From CAZGAH01 sp964523295 (GTDB lineage Bacteria; Desulfobacterota; Desulfovibrionia; Desulfovibrionales; Desulfovibrionaceae): 9,755 bases of DNA. Under the pieces are notes generated by a model. The model did not search any database. It was not told the origin of the DNA and saw nothing but the letters and a program-made list of their open reading frames with translations. This document shows positions 1 through 5,448 of this stretch, in pieces (position 1 is the first letter of the stretch; every line of letters starts with the position of its first letter). The DNA lies in assembly GCA_964523295.1 (NCBI GenBank), contig CAZGAH010000121.1:1-9755 (forward strand), read 5' to 3'. The position numbers were made by a program, and so were the translations under genes.

Positions 1-1
1 C

Positions 2-1348
2 GAACAGGTCTTCAAGGCCGCGGCCACGGCCCGGGGGCCGGTCCTGGTCATCGGCACGCGCTCGGCCCTGTTTCTGCCGACCCCGGCGCCCGGCCTGGTC
101 ATTCTCGACGAGGAGCACGACGCCTCGTTCAAGCAGGACGAGCGGCTCAATTATCAGGCCAAGGAGATCGCCTGGTTCATGATGCAGCAATGCGGCGGCC
201 TGCTCGTTCTGGGCTCGGCGACGCCCGACATCAAGACCTTTTTCGCCGCGGAGCAGGGCGCCGTGCCGACCGTGACGCTGCGCCGTCGCGTCAGCGGCTG
301 CCCTCTGCCGGAGGTCACGCTCGTGGACATCCGCCCCCACGCCGCGACCTCGCAACTCCTGGTCCCGGAGACCCTGGACCGCGTCCGACAGGCCGCAGCC
401 CGCGGCGACCAGGCCATTATCATGCTCAACCGCCGCGGCTACTCCCCCCTGATGTACTGCCTGGAGTGCGGAAGCGTCGCGCGCTGCAGCAACTGCGATA
501 TCGGTCTGACCTACCACAAGGCCCGCGAACGCCTGGTCTGCCATTACTGCGGGCAGAGCCTGCCCTTCCCGCTCATCTGCCCGGACTGCGGCGGGTGTAA
601 CTACCTGCCCATGGGCGAGGGCACGGAGCGCCTGGAGGAGACCCTCACCGCCGCCTTCAGCCCGGAAACCCGCATCCTCCGCCTCGACCGGGACAGCACG
701 CGCCGCCAGGGCCGGCTGGAGGACATCCTCGACCGCTTTGCCCGCCGCGAGGCCCAGATTCTGGTCGGCACGCAGATGCTCTCCAAAGGGCACCACTTTC
801 CGGACGTCACCTGCGTGGTCGTGGCCGACGGCGATCTGGGGCTGAACCTCCCGGACTACCGGGCCACAGAGCGCACCTTTCAACTGCTCGTACAGGTGGC
901 GGGACGCGCCGGCCGGGGCGCCAGACCCGGCGCCGTACACATACAGACCCGTGACCCCGGCCACGCCTGCTGGGCCTTCGTGCGCGACAGCGACTACGAG
1001 GGCTTCTACCGCTACGAACTGGCCATCCGCAAACGTCGGCTCTATCCCCCCTTCGTCAAACTGGGCCTGCTGCGCCTGAATTACCCGCTCGACGCCGAAC
1101 AGCCGGAGCGCGTCGTGGCCAGCCTGGGACGCCTGGCGCGCGAGGCCGGCCGCCGCTCCGGCGTGACCGTGCTCGGGCCGGCGCCAGCACCCCTGCGCCT
1201 GCTGCGCGGCCGCCGCCGCTTCAACGTGCTGCTCAAGGCCCCGGACTGGCAGCCCATCCGCACGCTCTACGCCACCCTGCTGACAGAAAACCCGCTGCCC
1301 GCGGACTGGCGGCTGAGCCTGGATCTCGATCCGGTCGATATGCTGTAG
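2..1348 (+). CDS. priA: Primosomal protein N' (PriA) superfamily 2 helicase, C-terminal part
   Basis: PriA is the ATP-dependent 3'-5' helicase that recognises stalled or D-loop forks and reloads the replisome in the cytoplasm. The reading frame is open from the window edge, so the N-terminal DNA-binding part and Walker A are missing; 448 codons remain, out of about 730-800 usual. Counting from the first visible residue: GTRSALF (18-24), the Walker B box DEEH (36-39), motif III GSATPD (71-76), then NRRGY followed by eight cysteines in four CxxC-type pairs (153/156, 162/165, 180/183, 193/196), which form the PriA zinc-binding insert. After these come GTER, motif V VGTQMLSKGHHFP and motif VI QVAGRAGRG. 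The C-terminus LDLDPVDML matches the usual PriA end. All motifs are intact, so nothing suggests decay. It is followed by a 205-bp gap before the next same-strand gene, which has its own candidate promoter. Identification is very secure. Confidence 0.97.
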   Translation, partial: EQVFKAAATARGPVLVIGTRSALFLPTPAPGLVILDEEHDASFKQDERLNYQAKEIAWFMMQQCGGLLVLGSATPDIKTFFAAEQGAVPTVTLRRRVSGCPLPEVTLVDIRPHAATSQLLVPETLDRVRQAAARGDQAIIMLNRRGYSPLMYCLECGSVARCSNCDIGLTYHKARERLVCHYCGQSLPFPLICPDCGGCNYLPMGEGTERLEETLTAAFSPETRILRLDRDSTRRQGRLEDILDRFARREAQILVGTQMLSKGHHFPDVTCVVVADGDLGLNLPDYRATERTFQLLVQVAGRAGRGARPGAVHIQTRDPGHACWAFVRDSDYEGFYRYELAIRKRRLYPPFVKLGLLRLNYPLDAEQPERVVASLGRLAREAGRRSGVTVLGPAPAPLRLLRGRRRFNVLLKAPDWQPIRTLYATLLTENPLPADWRLSLDLDPVDML

Positions 1349-1444
1349 GGCTTTTTTCCTTTGAGAAACGTGGCGCGCTGGCGCGCAAGGCGTTGGGTGC
1401 GGCAGGCAATTCAGCGTTTCGAGTGCGAAAATTGTACTTCGTCA

Positions 1445-1473
1445 TTGCCCACGCCACGATCCGATGCTATGTT
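1445..1473 (+). promoter_or_regulatory. Candidate sigma-70 promoter of the flavo-diiron gene
   Basis: The -35 box is TTGCCC (1445-1450, 4/6 match) and the -10 box is TATGTT (1468-1473, 4/6), with a 17-bp spacer. A TG dinucleotide one base upstream of the -10 box (1465-1466) gives an extended -10. Transcription would start near 1480, giving a leader of about 74 nt. The local AT content is higher than in the flanking coding DNA. The promoter is predicted from sequence only. Confidence 0.45.
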
Positions 1474-1541
1474 GCGAGTTCCCGGGCCTGGCTTCAGAGT
1501 CCGGAACGGTGCGCCGTATTCAGGAAGACACCAAACAATAC

Positions 1542-1547
1542 AAGGAG
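1542..1547 (+). promoter_or_regulatory. Ribosome binding site fixing the flavo-diiron start
   Basis: AAGGAG lies 6 nt before ATG 1554. This selects ATG 1554 over the upstream in-frame ATG at 1464, which lacks a comparable site, lies within the predicted promoter, and would add 30 residues unlike the family's N-terminus. Confidence 0.85.
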
Positions 1548-1553
1548 CTGCGC

Positions 1554-2729
1554 ATGAAAAAAATTGCCCATGCCGTGTATTGGGTCGGGGCTGTGGATTG
1601 GGACAGGCGGCTATTCGATTCGCTCATTCCGCTGCCTGACGGAACGACGTACAATGCCTATCTTGTGCAGGGAAGCGAAAAAACCGCCCTGCTGGACACC
1701 GTGGATCCGTCATTCGCGCCGGCGCTGCTGGCTGCGCTGGAACGCGTCGAACGCCTCGATTACGTGGTGTCGCATCATGCCGAGCAAGACCATTCCGGGA
1801 CTATTCCGCTGGTCCTGGCCCGTTTTCCCGAGGCCAGGGTCGTTGCGACGCCCAAGGCCAAGGGCATGCTCATGGACCTGCTCTCCATCCCCGAAAACAC
1901 GTTCATCGAGGTGGCGGACGGGGACACGCTCTCCCTGGGCTCGAAAACGCTAGCCTTCGTGCATACGCCCTGGGTACACTGGCCAGAGACCATGGTCACC
2001 TGGCTGGCTGAAGACAAGATCCTCTTCAGTTGCGACTTCTTCGGTTCGCACATCGCCAGCAGCGAACTTTACGTGACGGACCAGGGACGCGTCCACGAGG
2101 CGGCCAAGCGCTATTTTGCCGAGATCATGATGCCATTCCGCACGATCATCGCGAAAAACATGGACAAACTCGCCGATCGTGACATCCGGATGATTGCCCC
2201 CAGTCATGGGCAGATTTACGACAGCCCGGCGTGGATCGTGGCTGCCTACCGCGAATGGGTCTCGGCCCTGCCCCGCAATCTGACGACCCTCCCGTTCGTA
2301 TCGATGCATGGCAGCACGCGGCGCATGGTGGATCATCTGGTGGAGGCGCTTTCCCGGCGTGACGTGGGCGTCGAAGTGTTCAACCTGGCGGTGACCGATC
2401 TGGGCAAGCTGGCCATGTCGCTGGTCGATGCCGGCAGTATCGTGCTCGGCGCGCCCACCGTGCTGGCCGGCCCGCACCCCCTGGCCGCCTACGCCGCCTT
2501 TCTGGCCAATGCGCTGCGGCCCAAGGCGCAGTTCCTGTCCGTGATCGGCTCCTACGGCTGGGGCGGCAAGACCGTGGACGTCCTGGCAGGCATGATCCCC
2601 AACCTCAAGGTCGAGGTGCTGGAGCCGGTCCTGTGCAAGGGCCTGCCCCGACAGGACACCTTCGCGGCGCTCGACAGGCTGGCGGACGGCATCGCGGCAA
2701 AACATCGGGAAAAGGCCTTCAGGGCCTGA
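1554..2729 (+). CDS. fprA: A-type flavo-diiron protein (FprA / rubredoxin:oxygen oxidoreductase family)
   Basis: This cytoplasmic enzyme reduces O2 to water and/or NO to N2O with electrons from rubredoxin or another carrier, detoxifying these gases in anaerobes. The product is 391 aa, close to the usual size of about 400. Residues 1-245 form the metallo-beta-lactamase-like diiron domain. All six classical metal ligands are recognisable: H75-x-E77-x-D79 (in SHHAEQDHSG), H142 (VHWPET), D161 (SCDFFG) and H218 (APSHG). Residues from about 247 form the flavodoxin domain: the FMN phosphate loop is at SMHGSTRRM (250-258), and GAPTVLAGPHP (299-309) and GSYGWGGKT (332-340) match FMN-contact regions of FprA-like proteins. 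There is no C-terminal rubredoxin or NADH:flavin reductase fusion, so this is class A. No rubredoxin gene is adjacent, so the electron donor is encoded elsewhere. Preference for O2, NO or F420H2 cannot be settled from sequence. A candidate promoter suggests independent expression from priA. Confidence 0.95.
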   Translation: MKKIAHAVYWVGAVDWDRRLFDSLIPLPDGTTYNAYLVQGSEKTALLDTVDPSFAPALLAALERVERLDYVVSHHAEQDHSGTIPLVLARFPEARVVATPKAKGMLMDLLSIPENTFIEVADGDTLSLGSKTLAFVHTPWVHWPETMVTWLAEDKILFSCDFFGSHIASSELYVTDQGRVHEAAKRYFAEIMMPFRTIIAKNMDKLADRDIRMIAPSHGQIYDSPAWIVAAYREWVSALPRNLTTLPFVSMHGSTRRMVDHLVEALSRRDVGVEVFNLAVTDLGKLAMSLVDAGSIVLGAPTVLAGPHPLAAYAAFLANALRPKAQFLSVIGSYGWGGKTVDVLAGMIPNLKVEVLEPVLCKGLPRQDTFAALDRLADGIAAKHREKAFRA

Positions 2730-2733
2730 CGGC

Positions 2734-2755
2734 ATGGCGGAATGGCGGAATGGCG
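2734..2755. repeat. Short tandem repeat of ATGGCGGA
   Basis: The octamer ATGGCGGA is repeated perfectly at 2734-2741 and 2742-2749, then partially (ATGGCG) at 2750-2755. It starts 4 bp after the flavo-diiron stop, in the convergent intergenic region. The unit is not a multiple of three, but no reading frame depends on it. No function is evident. Confidence 0.8.
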
Positions 2756-2761
2756 AGGTGC

Positions 2762-2821
2762 CGGGCGCAGGAACGCGTGAGCATACCGTTTTTCCGGATT
2801 TGTGCTGTGTTCCGGCGCCCG
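2762..2821. terminator. Long inverted repeat between convergent genes, possible bidirectional terminator
   Basis: CGGGCGC (2762-2768) pairs with GCGCCCG (2815-2821), and GGAAC (2770-2774) with GTTCC (2809-2813). Only A2769/G2814 is mismatched, so 12 of 13 positions pair around a 34-nt loop. The repeat fills the gap between the flavo-diiron stop and the oppositely oriented glycosyltransferase stop, and its right arm ends 1 bp before the latter's stop codon. No U-tract follows the stem on either strand; the only T5 is in the loop. It is therefore not a textbook intrinsic terminator, although position and symmetry favour a role in ending transcription from both sides. Confidence 0.5.
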
Positions 2822-2822
2822 C

Positions 2823-3998
2823 TCAGGTCTTTCCCCTGAAGCCGGCAATGAAAAAGGCGGAAAAAAAGAGGATGATCAGAAAGACGTAGGCGGTAAAGTT
2901 GAGCATTCCCAGCATGGTCGTGTAGATGGTGAACTGCCCGGCCGCGTAGAAGCCGTAGAGACGCCAGGCGATAATGGCCGTCCAGACGGCATTGAGCACC
3001 AGCCCTGCGGCAGCCACGACGAGCACGCGGTCCAGGGTGAAATACCGGGCCATCCAGGCAATGCGCGCGTCGGGCAGGTCTATCTGCCGTTCGATGAGCA
3101 ACAACTTGGAAATGTAGGAAAAGATGAGCAGTATCTCGCCCAGGAGAATCAGGCTTTGCAGGCAGGCAAAGGTGGTGACCCCGAACAGCGAGCGCGCGCC
3201 TGTCAGTCCGGCATCCGGCTGCGGGGCGTTGTTGTGCAGGAGCACCAGGGAAAACAGCACCCCGAAAACGATGCTCAGCAGTCCGGGGAGGCAGAACAGG
3301 CCCAGCGGCGACATAAGCAGAATGAAGCGCAGATGTCGCCAGCCGTCACGAAAGGAGCGCAGGTGGGGTTTGCGATCCCTGAGGTCCTTGTGCAGGGTTA
3401 TGGGGATTTCGCAGAGTCGCAGGCCGTTCTTGATGCCCTTGACCAGCATTTCCGAGGCGAATTCCATGCCGTCGCACTGCAGATTCAGGTCAAGCAGGGC
3501 CTGCGTTGCGAAGCCGCGCATTCCGGAATTGATGTCCGTGAGCCGGCTGCCGTAAATGCAATTCACCAGGGTGGTCAGGGCCGGGGTACCGAAATAGCGG
3601 TGGTGCGGCGGCATGGCCCCGGGCATGATCCGCCCCTTGAAACGGCTGCCAATGACGAGATCGCAATCGCCCAGGCGCAGCCGGGCGTAGAATTCGCCAA
3701 TCTGGTTGAAGTCGTAGGAACCGTCGGCGTCGCCCTTGACGCAGTAGCGGTAGCGGGCGTTGCGGATTCCGGCCCGATAGGCGGCGCCGTAACCGCGCGT
3801 GGTTTCTGATATCACGCGCGCGCCGGCGGCCTCGGCCAGAGCGATGGACCGATCCACGCTGTTGTTGTCCACCACGAGCACCTCGCCGGCGATGCCATGG
3901 CCCTGCAAGGCGTCCAGTGCCTGCCGGACGCAGTGCTCGATGGTCAGCTCCTCGTTGAGGCAAGGGATGATGATGCTCAATCCTTCGTCCCGCTGCAT
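2823..3998 (-). CDS. Polyprenyl-phosphate glycosyltransferase, GT2 (DPM1-like) with C-terminal membrane helices
   Basis: The likely role is transfer of a sugar from a nucleotide donor to a polyprenyl (undecaprenyl) phosphate carrier at the inner face of the cytoplasmic membrane. The product is 391 aa from ATG 3998. Seen in order: LSIIIPCLNEE (7-17), the donor-site EVLVVDNNSVD (39-49), GYGAAYRAGI (69-78), the metal-binding DxD as GDADGSYD (89-96), and MPPHHRYFG (129-137) with RLTDINSGMRGF (152-163), typical of dolichol-phosphate-mannose/glucose synthase relatives. After about residue 230 there are four hydrophobic segments (about 232-254, 272-296, 325-346, 363-386), so it is membrane anchored. 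A longer reading from ATG 4109 would overlap the preceding gene by 112 bp and add a non-conserved N-terminus, so 3998 is preferred. The start shares a base with the upstream radical SAM stop (TGATG), indicating translational coupling. The sugar and the exact lipid are unknown. Confidence 0.93.
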   Translation of the reverse strand: MQRDEGLSIIIPCLNEELTIEHCVRQALDALQGHGIAGEVLVVDNNSVDRSIALAEAAGARVISETTRGYGAAYRAGIRNARYRYCVKGDADGSYDFNQIGEFYARLRLGDCDLVIGSRFKGRIMPGAMPPHHRYFGTPALTTLVNCIYGSRLTDINSGMRGFATQALLDLNLQCDGMEFASEMLVKGIKNGLRLCEIPITLHKDLRDRKPHLRSFRDGWRHLRFILLMSPLGLFCLPGLLSIVFGVLFSLVLLHNNAPQPDAGLTGARSLFGVTTFACLQSLILLGEILLIFSYISKLLLIERQIDLPDARIAWMARYFTLDRVLVVAAAGLVLNAVWTAIIAWRLYGFYAAGQFTIYTTMLGMLNFTAYVFLIILFFSAFFIAGFRGKT

Positions 3999-4000
3999 CA
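3996..4000 (-). promoter_or_regulatory. TGATG stop/start overlap coupling radical SAM and GT2 genes
   Basis: On the minus strand the radical SAM stop TGA (4000-3998) shares its A with the GT2 start ATG (3998-3996). A G-rich stretch with GGGGTGGA lies a few bases upstream and can serve as a modest ribosome binding site. Such overlaps usually mean coupled translation and a shared pathway; that last step is inference. Confidence 0.8.
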
Positions 4001-5401
4001 GCGTATCCACCCCAAAAAGGACAGCGCCTGGCGCAGATGCCCCCACGAGCCGAGCTTTTTCAATTCTCTCAGGATGGTGCTCGGGCGGAAGTAGAAGCGG
4101 ACAAAGCATTTTTTACGAAAGGACGTAACCAGCTCCGCCGGCATTTCCGGCATGTTCACAATGGAATCACCGCCGAAGTCATAGCGTGACCATTCCCTGG
4201 TGCTCACCCAGCCCTCCTTGCGGGCCAGCTCGCCGAATTCCGTGCGGGGATAGGGCACGGCGCAATAGCTCTGCATGTAGGTCAGTCCCAGGCGTTTGGC
4301 AAAGGCGATGGTCGCCTTGGCGGTCTTCGGCGTTTCGCCCGGCAGCCCGAAAATAAAATGTCCCATGGCCGGCAGGCCGACCTCGTTGCAATAGCGTACG
4401 CCGCGGGCGAGCGCCTCGACGGTGACCTGCTTTTTACAGCGGTCGAGAATGTCCTGCGACGAGCTTTCGATGCCCATGCCCACGAGAAAGCAACCGGTGT
4501 CCTTCATCAGGCGCAGCAGTTCTGGTTCCAGCGAGTCCGCCCGCGTGGTGACTGCCCAGTTGATATTCAGGCCGCGCTCGCGCAATCCCTGGCAAAAGTC
4601 TTTGACCACCTGCGGATTCAGGGTGAAGGCCTCCTCCCAGAGCAGGAAGTTGCGCAGGGAAAAATGCTTCATGCAGTATTCGATTTCCTTGAAAATATAG
4701 TCCAGAGAGTGTCGCCGGATCTTGCGCCCATAATAGGCGTGCACAATGCAGTACGTGCACTGAAAGGGGCAACCGCGCGAGGTGTTGATCAGGGTAAACG
4801 GCTCGCCATTGTGCGGCAGGACGTAGCGCTCGTTGTGCAACAGCGTGCGCTCGGGAAGGGGCAGCTCGTCCAGGTCTGTCATCAGGGCGCGCTCGCCGGT
4901 GAAGACCAGCTGTCCGTCGCGGCGGAAGAGCAAGCCGGGAACGGCATTCGGATCGCTGCCGTTGCTCAGGGCCACGAGCAATTCCCTGAACGTCGCATCG
5001 GGCTCGCCGACCAGCGCGTAGTCGATGCTCCCGTCTTCGGGCAACGAGGCCTCCCTGACCAGCGTGAAAAACACGCCGAAGCTGACGACAATGGTTTTGG
5101 GATGGCTTGTTTTGATGACCTGGGCTGCGGCGAGGTCGGAATCAATGGACGGAAAAGAGGTATTCACCACGACCAGATCGACCCCGTCCGACAGTGACGG
5201 GATCTGCTCGAAGGTCACGTCCTCGACGTTAGCGTCCACGATGCGCACCTCGTGGCCGAGCCCTTTCGCAATCGCGGCCAGGGTTGCCAGGCTCAGGGGC
5301 GGCCAGATGGCAGCCCACGACGAGGTCAGCTGCATGCAGCGGCCTTCCCTGATGAATTTCTTGTTGTCGCGCGTCGGCGGATTCAAAAAGAGCATTTTCA
5401 T
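3998..5401 (-). CDS. B12-binding-domain radical SAM protein (class B methylase-like / BchE-HpnP-like family)
   Basis: This is a cytoplasmic radical SAM enzyme of 467 aa. Residues 1 to about 165 resemble the cobalamin-binding Rossmann domain of the family (MLFLNPPT at 3-10, the WPPLSLATLAAIAKGLGHEV stretch at 33-52, VGEPD at 131-135). Its usual DxHxxG cobalamin-ligand motif is not evident, as in many radical SAM members of this group. The radical SAM core follows with a canonical CxxxCxxC in SRGCPFQCTYC (C211, C215, C218), which ligates the 4Fe-4S cluster. After that come the family's NWAVTTRAD (281-289), MGIESSS (309-315) and FIFGLPGET (349-357), and a basic/hydrophobic tail (about 429-467) that may associate with membrane. 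Relatives methylate unreactive carbons or remodel lipids, tetrapyrroles and natural products; the substrate here is unknown. A good ribosome binding site (AAAAGGA, 6 nt before ATG 5401) supports the start. It lies 47 bp downstream of the membrane protein gene and is coupled to the GT2 gene, which points to an envelope lipid or glycan substrate. Confidence 0.92.
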   Translation of the reverse strand: MKMLFLNPPTRDNKKFIREGRCMQLTSSWAAIWPPLSLATLAAIAKGLGHEVRIVDANVEDVTFEQIPSLSDGVDLVVVNTSFPSIDSDLAAAQVIKTSHPKTIVVSFGVFFTLVREASLPEDGSIDYALVGEPDATFRELLVALSNGSDPNAVPGLLFRRDGQLVFTGERALMTDLDELPLPERTLLHNERYVLPHNGEPFTLINTSRGCPFQCTYCIVHAYYGRKIRRHSLDYIFKEIEYCMKHFSLRNFLLWEEAFTLNPQVVKDFCQGLRERGLNINWAVTTRADSLEPELLRLMKDTGCFLVGMGIESSSQDILDRCKKQVTVEALARGVRYCNEVGLPAMGHFIFGLPGETPKTAKATIAFAKRLGLTYMQSYCAVPYPRTEFGELARKEGWVSTREWSRYDFGGDSIVNMPEMPAELVTSFRKKCFVRFYFRPSTILRELKKLGSWGHLRQALSFLGWIR

Positions 5402-5448
5402 ACGAAATCCTTTTCAGGGCCTGCCCGACAGGCACGGCCCGATGAGCA

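Larger units (their letters stand above)
1349..1553. other. Intergenic region between priA and the flavo-diiron gene
   Basis: No gene is seen in these 205 bp. From left to right they hold: a six-T tract (1352-1357) just after the priA stop; a short GC hairpin (GCGCG 1373-1377 with CGCGC 1382-1386, loop CTGG); GAAACG (1365-1370), which can pair with CGTTTC (1415-1420) around that hairpin; a 5+5 dyad TTTCG-AGTG-CGAAA (1417-1430); a candidate extended -10 promoter (listed separately); and the ribosome binding site of the next gene. The T tract comes before the hairpin on the + strand, so the pair is not a canonical intrinsic terminator for priA. The dyad about 14 bp upstream of the -35 box could be an operator, which is inference. 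Confidence 0.6.

Noticed and set aside
1316..1358. Intrinsic terminator for priA using the six-T tract
   Set aside because: Only a 4-6 bp stem-loop (GGAT/ATCC core) lies upstream, about 20 nt from the T tract; the stronger GC hairpin is downstream of the tract, in the wrong order.
1464..1553. Upstream ATG (1464) for the flavo-diiron protein
   Set aside because: It would add 30 non-conserved residues overlapping the predicted promoter; ATG 1554 has a well-placed AAGGAG.
1950..2735. 261-codon minus strand frame opposite the flavo-diiron gene
   Set aside because: Antisense shadow of a complete enzyme with all metal ligands; no domain recognised.
2802..3809. 335-codon + strand frame opposite the GT2 gene
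   Set aside because: Antisense to a clear GT2 protein; Gln/Gly/His-rich, no motif, and it runs through the inverted repeat.
3999..4109. Upstream ATG (4109) for the GT2 protein
   Set aside because: It would overlap the radical SAM gene by 112 bp with non-family residues; ATG 3998 sits directly before the conserved IIPCLNEE block and overlaps the stop.
4358..5197. 279-codon + strand frame opposite the radical SAM gene
   Set aside because: Antisense shadow; the radical SAM frame carries the CxxxCxxC and downstream motifs.
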